A stretch of 64,000 nt of DNA from Annulohypoxylon bovei var. microspora. Its lineage: Eukaryota; Ascomycota; Sordariomycetes; Xylariales; Hypoxylaceae. Every line of letters begins with the position of its first letter. The stretch's first letter is position 1. Position numbers and translations under genes: made by a program. The stretch is from contig MU405229.1 of NCBI GenBank assembly GCA_022836615.1, positions 1-64,000 on the forward strand, written 5' to 3'. Below are positions 1 through 13,251 of the stretch, one piece after another. The notes beneath the pieces were generated by a model that was not told where the DNA came from, ran no database searches, and saw only the letters and a list, made by a program, of their open reading frames with translations.

Positions 1-855
1 TCCGATCCGTTATGCGCATAATCAACCAAAATGCGGCATTAATGCATGCATTATACGCATTTTCATTATACGCATTTAAAAAATCCGAACCCTACTGCAC
101 AGGCTGTTAGGCTTGTTGCGGGCCGAGAATAATACTAACCCGAAATAGGTTATGCATCATACGTTGATTGGTTGGCGCAAGACATTGTAACTTCCTGTAT
201 CGTCGGCGAACTTAGGCGCACTTACCCTTATTGGCCAATGATTTGCGCATGGCTTGTCGCTGTAGCAACGGGTTGCAGCTACCATCAACATTGAGCTACG
301 CTACCCCGGCGACCCTTCCCTGAAAATTCCCATAGAAGCTGCATCCAATATACTATCTACAAACTACAAACTACAAACTCCTCTCACATACATCAAACTT
401 TCAAGGTTCCCTACCTCTTTGCCTTATCTTGCATACCAAGATCATCCATCCTAGAACCTTTATCCACTTTCACATTTGCTTCTACTAGTCGTAGAAGAAA
501 ACAGCTTCAAGAGAAGAGTATCTCTAAATCATCTAAGAAGACCGTAAAAAGAGAGAGACTCATCATCTCACTTATACATCTTCTATCCGCCTAAGCAAGG
601 CACCACTTACAAACTTCTAGTTTTCGACTGCCAAGTTCGCCTGCTGCTGCTGAGGAGAACCCAGGAAACCAATTGCCCGGCCAGACTGGCTTGCGCTGCG
701 TGAGGTGAGCCAACTATTGATTTCTTTATTTCTTCATCTCTTCATTTCGAGTCCAATTCAATCCGATTCAATGACCCGACAATTCAAAGACTAACGGATA
801 GCTGCAGTTTCGGAATCAATTGATAGCCCATTCGGCAAACCAGGATCTATCGACA
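1..855. other. Upstream region and probable 5' UTR of the Swi5-type gene
   Basis: No gene is seen in 1-600. Positions 1-80 carry short near-repeats of ATTATACGCATTT and a TTATGCGCATAA-like palindrome, so they may be a transposon remnant, but nothing confirms this. A CT/CA-rich stretch from about 360 to 700 looks like a fungal 5' UTR. A likely 5' UTR intron starts with GTGAGC at about 705, has a CTAAC branch site near 791 and ends at the CAG at 807. Confidence 0.5.
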
Positions 856-3387
856 ATGGCCTCCCATCCGAACTCGACTCCAACCACTATGCTGTCCCAT
901 CCGCCCCGAGGCGGTCTTCAGGCCCGAATTCGACAACACAGACGACAAAATTCGACACCAACTGGCTTTGAGACGATGAAGATCGCGTCAAACCTGCCCA
1001 ACAACATGCATCTACATCAACAACAACAACGATCGCGAATGTCCCACCGCCGGGGCATGAGCTTGGATACTCGACGACAACACCAACAACACCAGATGCA
1101 ATCACCGACAGTACCACAAAGGCAGGAATTCACAACGGTAAGTAACGCTACTAACAATATAGGATCAATCACATCACAGCATGTGCTGCGAGAAGCGCAG
1201 CAGCAACGCATGGCTCGCCCGGGCCCCCAGCAGGCATACGCGAACTTGGCAAGCGAAGACAGCTACCTTATGTCCCCTCATGGGACACCACAAACACAGA
1301 GTTTTGATGGACAAGGTTTTAGTAATCTCCCAAGCCAGCAAGAAATGCATCTAAACTTGGGCATGTTTAACGGACAGATGGATGCTATCATCAAGAAAAA
1401 CCAGGAGAGCTTCTCCAGTAACATGACAGCGTCTCAGGACTTTGACCAATTCCCGTCTAGTGCTATGTCCACACCCACTTTCATGAGCTTCCAGGACAGC
1501 CCAACGGGTGGTCCTGGTTGGATCTCGGAGGGGGAGACTTCTAGCACTAGGAGGAGCGCCCGTCGAATTAGTAACGGAATCATGGATAGGGTTAGCAAAT
1601 TCGAGACCATGGGACTCGAAATCCAGAGACCTTTAACGCCCCCTCGTCAGAATGCAACAGGTAAGCATCCTCTTCGAGTAAGAATAATAATATGGAGCTG
1701 ATAGAAGCTAGACTACTTCCCACTCACCCCTACGGATACTCCGCATGATAGAACCATAAAACATATTCAGCCACCGCAACCGCAACGATTCTCGGAAGGT
1801 TACGACGAGTCGATGGAAGAAACTGTCAAGCCCACAAGGCAATCTTCGAACCGACGGTCGCGAACAACCTTTGACGAGATGCGGCAAGCAGCTGAAGCCC
1901 AGCAGGTTCAAATGCCTATGCCAAATAGATCCAATACAATGCCCCTACTAGAGGCATTCAACCCGCCATCAGACCCAATGTCGGAATTCTTAGATATGAG
2001 CCATATGAGCAACAACGGACTTAGGATCGACACCGCCTTCGATGGCCTTCCCGCCGCCTCACATCCTTTCAGCGCCAGCTCGGATCTTTCCGGACATACG
2101 ACACCCATCACGCCACACATGGGCGAATTTAACAGCGCCTTTGACTTCAAACCCGACCTACGGCTACCCCATTCAGAATCCGATACGCATACTAGTAGCC
2201 ATGGGTCGCCTTCAACCGAGCAGCCATCTCGCCACGAGTCTCCACATCATCATCATCATCGTCGGAACGAGTCTATAGCCAGTATTGCTAGCGCCGCTAG
2301 CATCGCTAGCATTGACATCGAGAAAACCAAGACGACGACGGGAATTACGCTTGAGGACATTCACCAGTTCATTCAAGGCCCTGACCCCAGAGACAACAAG
2401 TGGACCTGCACATTTGAAGATTGTAATAAGAAGTTCGGCCGGAAGGAGAACATCAAGTCTCACGTACAGACGCATCTCAACGACCGCCAGTACAAGTGTC
2501 CAACTTGCCACAAGTGCTTCGTTCGACAGCACGACCTCAAACGGCACGCCAAGATACACACAGGTATCAAGCCTTACCCTTGTGAATGTGGCAATAGCTT
2601 TGCTCGCCACGATGCGCTTACTCGACACAAACAACGAGGAATGTGTATTGGCGCGTTTGATGGAGTGGTGAGGAAGGTTGTGAAGCGTGGACGTCCCCGG
2701 AAGCACCGACCGGATATGGATGACCGCAAAGACAAGTCAGCTCGTACCCGCAGGAAGAACAAATCCACGTCGTCGATGTCGTCGCAGTCGGGTTACTCGG
2801 ACACCTCAGCAGGCAACTCGCCGGAGACTATCGAACAGGATTTCGGTATGTTAGACGATATCATGGATGTCTCGATGGGAGGAACGACAATGAACCCATC
2901 CTCTTTACAGGGCATGAGCTCGTCCTCTGCGCCAATGCCGAGTCTCGCCGGCGACGCACCGATAAGCAAGCACTCGCCTTCGACGACCAGTGTGCACTCG
3001 TACGTCTCACAGTTGTCACACATGTCGCTCCACCAAGAATTAGCTCCCGATGTGATATCGTCACAACCGGGCTCTCCGGCAAAGAGTGTCGCTAGCCAGT
3101 TCAACGAACTTCCGGAGCTTTCGCGGTCGTCATCACCACCATCCGGTAGTCGATACTTTGACGCCGAACCAAACTCTAGCGGCACAGAGCTTACGATCAG
3201 CACTGGTATCGAGACGTCTAACATCCCAAGTTTTGTTGGGATGAATGAGAATGACGACGACATACTGCTGCAGTTTACCAATAACGATTCGATGTTAATG
3301 CTCAACCCCGACACCAAATTCGACGAGGCATTTGACGGTGTCGATATGTTTACCAACAATGACGACTTGTTCTTCGGAAGCAGTTAA
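856..3387 (+). CDS. Swi5/Ace2-type C2H2 zinc-finger transcription factor
   Basis: Two exons, 856-1660 and 1712-3387; the 51-nt intron is GTAAGC...CTAG. The product has 826 aa. The start is the ATG at 856 in a good context (acaATGGcc); the longer open frame begins at a TTG inside the same exon. The N-terminal half is Gln/Ser/Pro/His-rich and low complexity. Three C2H2-like fingers lie at about residues 499-580, starting KWTCTFEDC; the third has a CEC pair and is followed by RHKQRGMC. A basic RGRPRKHR AT-hook-like stretch follows. The finger order and spacing match the Swi5/Ace2 family, which controls late-mitotic and cell-separation genes in yeast. The acidic, Ser-rich C-terminus is a likely activation region. 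The role in this fungus is inferred. I am confident of the family but not of one-to-one orthology with SWI5 or ACE2. Confidence 0.88.
1661..1711 (+). other. Intron of the Swi5-type gene
   Basis: Donor GTAAGC, branch-like CTGAT, acceptor CTAG; 51 nt, phase 1. Removal joins AATGCAACAG to ACTACTTCCC and keeps the frame open into the second exon. Confidence 0.85.
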
Positions 3388-4347
3388 TATAGTCGTCAGA
3401 TATCTATACTAGCTATGTATTGTTTTTGCCATATATCCTCTTAAGGCTCGGTCTTGTCTTATTCATATTTTGGAATTTATTTAGCAGGAATCAGGGCAGA
3501 TCAGATCAGGAATCTAATGAAATTTATGCCTGGGTGTAATACTTGATCTTGAAGGCTCAATGTGAGCGTTCTCTCTGGGTCAGGTCAAAAATCATGTACG
3601 ATATTGTGGGATTATCTACGATGAAAGGGGGGGTTTTTGGGCGAAAAGGATCTAAGGGAGACTGGACGGTCGTTCGGCGTTTTTAGCGTCGATATAGGTT
3701 GACCGTCTTTTCCGGTCTTTAATTTGGCGGCGGTGCCTCAGATTTCTCTCCATAGGATCAAAATACCATCGGGATGTAGTCACATAATTGGGTTCGTTCC
3801 TCGTAGATTATAGTGATGATAATAGTAATATTAGCGTATTGTTCGTACTTGCTTAGATACCTAGGTACCTAGGGTATTTTGAGGAATTTTAAGTTGGGCA
3901 GAAATGGATGTTGGAAGCTACAATGATGGAAACTGATGAAACGGTTTCTAGAGCAGGTTATGCAGCTACAACAACCCTGCATGTGCGCTACGTGTTAGGG
4001 CTGATCCCACTTTTTAAGGTCCCTAGGGCCTAGGTACCTGATAGTCTCCAGATTCTTCACATCAACCATTTCTTCCAACAACGAAAGATCCAAGACCATG
4101 GATTCTAGAAGTTCTAGAAGTGTCTAAAGATCATTGAAACCGTCAGAGTTTGTTGTCATCTACATTTGACTGTGTCCTTTTTTTTCTTGTTTTCTTTAAT
4201 GCCGCCAAGACTAAAGCTCTAGCCTGACAAGCAGAGGCTTTGCGCGTTTGAATGAGCTACCTTCAAACAACTCATTGGGTATATTTGGTATATACAATAC
4301 TAATACCTCCTGGTAATCTCATCCATCAATAGTGTCAGCCAGCCAAG
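3388..4347. other. Intergenic region
   Basis: 3' UTR of the zinc-finger gene and upstream region of the MYND gene. It contains the recurring motif TACCTAGGTACCTAGGG at about 3858-3874 and a second copy near 4023. No coding sequence is supported. Confidence 0.6.
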
Positions 4348-7300
4348 ATGTTTATCCCAAGTGCTATGTCGTATGTAACTCATTTCTATCCCCTGGGCAA
4401 TACTCCTGCCGTCAGTCTTACTAGGGGATTTCCTCAAGGCATAGATGCCGATATTCTCCTGCTGGGATGCGGAGATGTCCGCAATATCCTGTTCACGGTG
4501 TACACTGAACAAGGTTTCCGTAAGTCCCTATCTTCAATATTTCATCCTTTTCTTTTTCGATACAACTATGAATGGATGTGGGACTACTTAGCAAGATAAC
4601 TCGGGCGTTAAGACTTATAAGATTTCATCATCCTCTGTCAATTTTACTAACACTTGAATAGCACCTCGAAAGCTTGATATCACATGTTGCGATGTCGATA
4701 CCGCTATAATAGGTAAGCAAAACATTATGATGTACCTAAGCTTATTCTAACATCTCTCAGCACGTAATGTTCTCCTTTTTACCCTCCTCCTCGATGGAAC
4801 TAGTGCAGACATCGCATGGGATATTTACTTCCATTTCCGCATCAATGAGAAATCAAAAGCGATCATCAAGGATCAGGCACAGAAGATAGTGTCTCTATCA
4901 AACAGCATCGATGAATGGAGTACAGGGCGTTATGGGTCGGTGCTCAGATTCTGTGACGCAACTTCTTTGCAGCAAGCCAGGCAGGTCTGGATCGAGTATG
5001 CATCGCCTTCTAAAACTGAGTCTAGCTTTGACGAAGACCTGGAGCGTGCTAGAAGACTCATCAAAATGGTAACCGGTGCGCCCGATGGACAGCCTCACAC
5101 GATCTTCACTGGCCTCAGGTCTGCAGCTCCATTGTCACTCCAATCCGCGATGGAAATCCCTAAAGTTAGAGAATACTTCTGGAAGCATGGGACCCTCGCG
5201 GAAAAGGATACGATTCCAAATCCCATGTTCTCGGCCACATTGTCCACAAACACCCTTCTTCACTATGGAACAGATCCCATTTTAGGATTCCATCTCGCAG
5301 CTGCAATGGCGGATCTAGCCCCAGAGTCCCCGCTTCTCCCCGAGAAAGACGATAATGCGATGCTGAATATCATCAGAACAGCGAAGACACAGTTTCGTGC
5401 GTGGGTGGCAGCATTTCAGAATACCCCGGAAACTCGTCTTAATCTCAGGTTCACTATATCTGACGCTTTATCGTTCTGCCACGCTTTGCAGGTCGTTTCA
5501 ACTTCGGACAACATGCCAACAAACCTATTCCGTCGACAGTTCGATGTAACAGCTGTTGAATTTGACCCCACAGTCTACACGAAGGCCAACTCAGCACCAA
5601 AAAGATTTGACGTGATTGATACCTCAAATCTAGCTGACCATCTCGGCACGCTAAATCTATTGGTTGCAACCGCGCCTTTACTGAAGATAACGGCAAGTTC
5701 TACGTTGTGGATAGAGACATTATTAAAAACGGAGAAGACGCGAAAACGACAATTCGACACTCTTCTTCGTGGGCATGCGCCGACAGTATCTCTTCTACTT
5801 GGTCTAACTCCTGTTGATTTTTGGACGAACGCCACGTCGGTGTCTTGCGTGGACGAACTCATGATGAACCGCATTGCTAATTCGGATCAAAAACAACAAT
5901 CGCATTCTCGATCAGCTTGGAAGCTGGACAGATATTTCTCACAACACCCCGGTGGTTATGGGACTTTGAATGTCGAACCACATGCGCTCGCTACGACTAT
6001 ATTCCAACTTTACACTAAAATGTTTGAGAGTGAAGATCCTACAAAATATTCAGTTAAAAAGGGACTTCAAGGTGACGCGTATTCGCATTTTCACAGAGGC
6101 AGTTTCGCGGCGTTGATCAAGCAAGTTCAATCAAATACCTCCACTAATTGGCCGTCTTTTTGGGAGGAATTATTACGAATGATAGACCAAGACGACCAGA
6201 ACAAAGTGGCCTTACGAAACCTTTATCGCCAAGAGTTGAGTGCCCAATTACATCTTCAGGGCCTACATACGGAGGAGTGGCTAAGGCTCGGTACAAGCTC
6301 GTGGCCCAACCTAGGCGGGTTCAATGCTTGGAAGGACATACCTGAAGTGGTATGCATCACAGTTGTGGTGCCGAGGAAGCACATCGGTCACTTATACAGC
6401 AGTGATATGAGCAAGATCAACGCACCAACACTCGAAGGCTTCATGAAATCTAGTAATCAATTCGGTTGGCACAATCTATTCGCCAACGTACATCTCACAT
6501 TTGGCCGGGTCGAAGCATCAGGGGATCGCGAGGCCGACAATTTCTCAATAGTCGTTCTTCAAGATCCTCTTGGCTGGCAGGGGAACTCCTCCTTGGTAGC
6601 TTCATTCTATGTCCCGTCTGCTGCTCTACAAGTTGAGCCGAGAGATGCCAAAGTCGGGCTCAGCGTTCAGAACACAGTCCTGGCCCTCGGTACTTTCAAA
6701 CACCTCCTGCCTTCCATGGTTATTCACATGACGGTGATCAACGATATATCCAATGTCTTTATTACCAAATACGAGCCTGGAATGTCTGGATATCCCTTCG
6801 CGAATCGTCAAGAGGGCTCTGTAGCAGGGAACAGTATCACTCAAGCTGACGCACTCGCTACTACACAAATCACAGCGAATCTTGAAAATGGCGAGATCAG
6901 AACAATATGTGGTCGTATTGATTTTTCATCGTCAAAACGGGGCAAGAAACTCTTGACAGAACGGGTTCCGATAGAATTACAACAATCGTCGCCATTCTCA
7001 ATCGACATTGTGTTCGGCAACAAAGCTCTGGTCTGCCCTGTTTCGTTCCCTGCGCCAATTCTACAAGAAACTGCCAAAATGCGTATCGCGCGCAAATCGG
7101 GGTATGTTGAGGTTATAGCATACCTAGCAGATCCTCTTACCCCGGGACCGTTGTCGTCATTCATTTACCCCGTCACACTCGGGAAAGGATCTATACCCAT
7201 ACTACAGTATGGGCATATAAACTTGGATTCCTTGCCCATCATCGACGTAGACCCATCTCATAAGAAGAAGAACGCTTGGTTGACTACACTGACCTCGTAT

Positions 7301-8092
7301 CAATTCTCGGCGCGCGAGCGAAAGTTACGAGACTCGACTGAGCCTCCTTCACTACGTATGAATTTCAAAGAGACAATATTCTCTATCTTCATGCTGTCTT
7401 CAGGGCTCCAAGGAGGAAACACCGGACTCTTCGCCTTCCACCACCACGAAACTGGGAATCAATTAGTGATCTTTGTCCGCTCCATACGACTCAACGGTGC
7501 CGAAGGATCCGTTGTAGCAGACGCCGCGGTGATCCCATTAACTGTGAAGATGATTGAATCTGGAGAAGTCACGTCATTCCTACACATACTACGGGAACTG
7601 CAGATTTGCTCTCTCACCGTTAATGACGATGAGCTTGTCCTCTGGAAGCAGATCCTTCCCGCCCTCGCCGAGAGATGCCGCACATGGAGCCACGGCCCTA
7701 AGTGCGAATACAAGAGACCCAAAGCGACGATACCACTGAGCACGAAGATGGGAGAGCAATATATGTGTAGCTGCGGCAAGGGTAAGCTGCCCCCTGGGTT
7801 CATAAACCTGCCCGACTGGGACAAAATCGCGGCCCCGCACGCAGTGCGCATAGCTATCAGCCCGATGTTCTCGGTGCCGTTTGTCGAGGATGTCGTGGAA
7901 TGGGATCTACTTAAGGCGCAGGGCGGCCTCCACAACCTCAGCCTCGCGGATAGATGTCGTAATTGCAACGCGACGAGTAACAAAAATGGGGGAGACCTCC
8001 TCAAGTGCTCGAGGTGCAAGGAGGCCATGTACTGCTCCCCGGAGTGCCAGAAGAAGGACTGGAAGAAGCATAGAATAGAGTGCATGCCATAG
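4348..8092 (+). CDS. DUF4470 and MYND-type zinc-finger protein
   Basis: Exons 4348-4519, 4662-4712 and 4761-8092 give 1184 aa. The introns are 143 nt (branch TTACTAACAC) and 48 nt. The first 110 residues match the fungal DUF4470 pattern: FYPLGNTPAVSLTR, then DADILLLGCGDVRNILFTVY. The C-terminus (about 1140-1182) is a MYND zinc finger: CxxC, CxxC, CxxxC and a final HxxxC, with the signature YCSPECQKKDWKKH. The long central region has no domain I recognise. In this fungal family MYND fingers are presumed to bind protein partners; the cellular role is unknown. The frame is intact and ends in TAG, which shows that TAG works as a normal stop in this genome. Confidence 0.85.
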
Positions 8093-10330
8093 AATACGGC
8101 GTAGGTACTACGAAGTCTGAGGAATTTTTGAGAGGAGAGGTTAGACGAGAGAGGGGTATGGGGTGCAGATTATGGTGTCTCATATGAAAAGTGCGTTTTT
8201 TGCGGGTATTGATGTGTATATCCCACTGTCGGATTCATCGCATATTGCTGTGCTATGCCCTTATGGCCTTACGAATATTTACGAAGCCCTGTCTTTCCTT
8301 CTAGAGAACAGAAGCTTAGATAGTTGATGTCGGGGTCAAAAGTTTCGCACATCTTTTGCGGCCCTTGCGCAGCGTGTGATTGGATTAGCAACTAATCGGT
8401 GCTCCAGGTATTAGCCTCAGGCCTAATACCTAGTGGTCTCTACACTAAAGTTTAGTGGTTAGCAGCTAGAGCTCAGGGTATTCAGCCACCAAGACAAGCT
8501 CCAGGGCTACCTAGGTTTTCACAGCCCTTGTACTTCGTACGGGCGTCTCAATTTGTATGGTCCATGGTCAAATATGCGAAACTTTTGGCCTCGACCTTCG
8601 TACGTCAGAATATGAGTGTTCAGCAAATGAGCTCTTTCATGCTGCGTTAAGTAATGGCATAACTGGGTTCCTAGGTACTCTATTATCAATAAGGGCAGAA
8701 GTTTCTGGGTCTACAGGCTTATCTTCAAGTATCGGCACCTCGTAGCTGAGCTTGAAGTTCGAGCATCCCCCGAAACCTTGCGATATGAACCCCACGGCGG
8801 CCCAGAGATGCCAAGACCCGGAGCTCAGGGCACGAGGGTCACACTGAAGCTGTATGCTATCCTCCGCTCGTGGTATTCTAAGGATTATGTTGCTGTGTAG
8901 TCCTACCTTTTAGTAGAAACAGTGCCATCGCGGATGATACGAGGATGCCTAGGCCCCGGGCGATGTCTTTGGTGGGGCGCTTTGCAGGACCTTACATCGA
9001 AGCTGTTGAATGTTGATGATAAATGCCTGAGTAAAGGAGCTAGGAGGCAGTGCACTTACATTTCAATGCCCCCGAACGGAATATCGGGAACTTTTTTGCG
9101 AAGGTTTGTTCTGAATCTTTATTCGGGAGAGTAGCATTGATTCCCTCCCCCAATGATGCCGAGATATAGGTATCGCGGGAGCGAGTAGAACTGCTAAAAT
9201 GAAATCCTGACAGTGGAATCTCCCTATTTACCTGTCGCTAATTCCATCTAGACTATCCAGCTCCTAACCAGAACGCTATCTATATCGGTATTTTCATTAC
9301 TCGCGACAACGTTGATGATAAATAACGTAAGGGAAACTGTGTGTATACAGCAAGTCATCTGCACTAGAAGCCATTATAAGCAAGTACCTAGTAAGTAGTG
9401 TCTGCCGCTATGGAGTGGATGGAGTGGTTCGAGACCTCCTGTAATGTTGGAGGCGCGGCACTCTTGGGGCCTATCATATGACGGCCACGAGTTGGGCTTC
9501 GCTTTTCTTGCCATATATAGCAGCTGTGAGCGAAGGGAATTACACCTGAGGAAGGGCGGACGAGAGGTAATTATTAAGCAGTGTAGCAACAGTAGCGGCT
9601 TAGATCTTGGCGACCTGGATGCTGCAAACCATGAAAAGTGTAGGTTTCTCCAGCTTTCGCCATCTGTGAGCAATCAATCGACCCGGAAAACACGATGCCA
9701 AGGAAATTGGCCGGGTCAAGCTTTCATGGTAATATAGGTGATCTAACCTCAGCATGTGGTTTTCTGACAAACCGTGGTTGCTGCTCGACGCATTCCATTT
9801 AGCCTGAAGTTCCGTTGCTTCTCATGGGTCCATGTGCCCAAGCTTGTCGCAGTTACATAGCATAGAATCTAGAACTAGAGATGTAACGTGCCTAGGTACC
9901 TACCTATACACTTAATGTCCTCTATAGACCCGGTTAGTTTTTCTTTCAATACTAACGCCGATACATGCCAAGGGTAGAGCCGCCATTATCGCCGGTAGTG
10001 CAGGTATCATTAGGATGGCATATCCGACTATTGACTTTCAAGGCAACCCTCTGGTGAACCCGCAGGCTTATTTTGTATGACAAATATATGTCATCGGCCC
10101 ATTATCGACGTTGATGAATGACATTCTTTCCACCCACGGCTCGGTAATTCGGAGATCGCTCGTAGAAGAAAATCTAGCCCTATTTTCAGCGATGAACGGT
10201 TCTCGCAAATTATCACGCCTAACGGGGCAATATACATAGGTCGTTGTAGCCATGACGTTATATGAAGTTGGTCGAGGATAGTCTACAACGGGGGCTACTT
10301 TATCGAGCGAACTGGTAAATTCTTATAGTC
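8093..10330. other. Long intergenic region
   Basis: About 2.2 kb. Only short open frames occur, with no recognisable protein, conserved motif or splice pattern. CCTAGGTACC-type motifs occur near 8670 and 9891-9905. Nothing else seen. Confidence 0.55.
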
Positions 10331-12337
10331 ATGACGCCGAATCTGTTTCTCATCTGTCTAAGCATATTTCTATCCGGTGTCACGGCGCTCAAGCCTCGAG
10401 CACTCCTCTCGGACTCTGTTCAACTGACTCAATATGATATCGGTGATTTCTCCGCCATCGACTTTGGCGATGAGACCGCGGTGTCATGGAGCGACGGAAA
10501 AGCTAGCGACTGTAAAATCTTCCCCGGCGATGAAGCATGGCCCGCCGTGGCGGAGTGGGTCCGGTTGAATGAGACTCTTGGGGGCGCCCTCCTCAAACCA
10601 AACCCTTCGGCTGCCGCTTGCTACCAAGGGCCTGGGTTTGATCAAGCAGAATGCACATTTTTGCTTACCAACGCCTCATCTTCTCACTACTGGCTCGATG
10701 ACCCGCTCGTCGCATTGACACAATGGTCTCAAGGCGCCACTTGTCCGCTCGCTTTGGATCCGCAGGGGAATTGTACCCGGGGAGGGTTTCCGGAATACGT
10801 TGTCAACGCTACAAGCGTGAAGCACATCCAGGCAGCGGTCAACTTCGCTAGGAACAAGAACATCCGTCTGATTGTTAAGTAAAACACCTTCGCACTCCCA
10901 CGCTATTTTGTAACATTAGCACAACCAAGTTTACTAAGAGCGTAAATAGGAATACCGGGCATGATTTTGGTGGCAGATCGATAGGAGCAGGATCCCTCAG
11001 CGTCTGGACGCATCATCTCAAGGAAATGGAGGTTATCCCCTCGTATAGTATCGGGCCGTACAGCGGAATGGCTGCTCATCTCGGATCTGGCGTCGAGTCG
11101 TGGGAAGAGCACAATTTCATGAATACTAACAACATAACCGTAGTCTCGCCTGGATGTGGTACGGTAGGCGGAGTGGGCGGTTGGATGAGCGCGGGAGGCC
11201 ACACTACCCTTACCTCTACATTCGGGCTTGGGGCCGACCAAGTGCTTTCTCTCGGCGTGGTGACTGCTTCCGGGAGATTCGTAACCGCTGATCCGTATAC
11301 CAACACGGATCTCTTTTACGCGATTCGCGGTGGAGGCGGAGGTATGAAACCGCGCTCCTCAAAACCCGAGTTTACGGCTGACAATTGTTATAGCAACATA
11401 CGGCGTAGTAACCTCGGCCATATATAAAGCATACCCACCAGTCAACGTAACGTCGTCCAGTCTCACGCTCTCTCTCGCACAGCCCTCAAACACAAGCACC
11501 CCAATGCCTGGCGTAACCACCGATGCCGAGATCTTCTGGCAAGGGGTAAGCGCATACTATCGGTTCGCGGCCAAGGTCCTTGATGCCGGCGGCTATGGCT
11601 TCAGCTACATCTACCCAGGGGCAAACCAGACCTTCCGATTCACGACGAGCTCGTCATTCCCCGGGTCCACGCCGGCCGCCGTCTTCGAGTTCATGCAGCC
11701 GCTATACGACAGCCTCGCACTTCTCGGCGTCAACGCGACCAACCCCTCCATCCGCTCCTCCAGCCTCTATGGCTCGCGCGGTGTCGGAATAGGACCCGCC
11801 CCAGGCAACACGCGGTACCGATCGCGCCTCCTGCCGCGCGAGAACTGGGAGGAGGACGCGCTATGGAACCGCACCATGGCCGCGATCCGCACCGCCACCT
11901 CAGCCGGGTTCGCGAACGACTTCTACTTCCACGGAACCCTAGCCTCGCCCACAACCGCCGTCGCCGGGTGGCCGGGCAACACCAGCGCAGTCAACCCGGC
12001 GTGGCGCAACAACCGGATGCACGCGATGCTCATGGACGCGATCCCGTCGCAGTCCACAGCGCGGGACGCGCTCCTCGGGGGGTACATGGACCTGCTGCGG
12101 GCGGCGTCGCCGGGCGCGGGGTCGTACATGAACGAGGGCGACCCGGGCGAGCCGGGCTGGCAGCAGGCGTTCTACGGCGCGAACTACGCGCGCCTGCGCG
12201 CCGTCAAGCGCGCCCGCGACCCCTGGCCCGTCTTCTGGGCCCCGACCACCGTCGGCAGCGAGGCCTGGGCCGTGGACCCTGTGGACGGGTATCCCGCGTC
12301 GCAGAACGGGCGGCTGTGTCGGAGTGGGGAGGAGTAG
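10331..12337 (+). CDS. Secreted VAO/BBE-type FAD-linked oxidase
   Basis: Exons 10331-10878, 10950-11341 and 11394-12337 (introns 71 and 52 nt) give 627 aa. Residues 1-20 form a signal peptide (hydrophobic FLICLSIFLSGVTA). The PCMH-type FAD-binding domain follows, with NTGHDFGG at about 184-191; His187 is the expected 8-alpha-histidyl FAD attachment site. Cys252 in SPGCGTVGG is a candidate second (6-S-cysteinyl) attachment site, as in bicovalent flavoproteins. The C-terminal berberine-bridge segment is present: WQQAFYGANYARL, then FWAPTTVGSEAW. The length and the N-terminal extension resemble fungal proteins annotated as isoamyl-alcohol oxidases or 6-hydroxynicotine-oxidase-like, but the substrate cannot be read from the sequence. 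The third exon becomes markedly GC-rich toward its end. The stop is TAG. Confidence 0.88.
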
Positions 12338-13251
12338 GGCCCTTGGTATATGTGTATGTGTGTATGAAGAATCTAGGTACTTAGGACCTAGGTATTACAT
12401 GTACATACTGCCTTTTTTTGAATATTGACGTTCTGCAAACTTGACGGACCCGCTTTGAGGTGACCTAAATCTCATTCGGTTAGTGGAACGGGGTGACCTG
12501 GGGTTTGTTCAACGACACCTGATTAAAATGTGCCCACTCTTTTCACCGTGAAAACTGTTCCGGTCACGCTAAGAATTAATAGCCAATAGCCGCTTGGGGA
12601 TAAGTTATCAGTTTCATATGAAATTCTTACTAATCTTCTTATCGTTCCTTATCGGATTTATTCTGATATTGGAATTCATTTCTACGCCAACTGTAATAAG
12701 TGGAGCTCATCACAAGGAGTTTAGTGCTTTTGTAAAGTGGGTCATTTGGAAACCGGAATATGAAAAATAGAGAAATCCACTGGCCTACCTACACTATTCT
12801 CCCCCCTTTATGAAAGTCTTCTTGCCATATTCCCCCTCCTTCAGCGCTGATTTCTTGACCGGGGATTGAACTGTAGGAGCTGCAATTACACTCACTCGAA
12901 GGCTATTTGCAAAGTCAATGAGGAATTGTACTTATAAGTTTTCTGACGCGTTTTTGAAGGGATAGGAAAAGGTGGAATGTGAAAAGGTTCTCGCTGTTAC
13001 TGTTTGTCATGGTAAAGTTACCAACCTTAGGATACTCTCCCCTTTTAATCGAAAGTCGAACTGTTAGTAAGGTATATTAGTAACTTCGCAGGGCGATTGT
13101 TAAATATGAAGGACAGCCGAAGTAAACTGACGCTTGTATCAACTATAACGCTACGTAAGCTAATTCATTATGTTAAATAGGCAGACTAGAGCTGGCCGGA
13201 GCCATAAGGTTATGCGCGTAGTTGTCCTACGCTTCGAACCTCTATTTTGGT
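12338..13251. other. Intergenic region
   Basis: AT-rich, about 0.9 kb, between the FAD oxidase and the convergent D123-like gene. A CTAGGTACTTAGGACCTAGG motif lies at about 12373-12392. No gene seen. Confidence 0.55.
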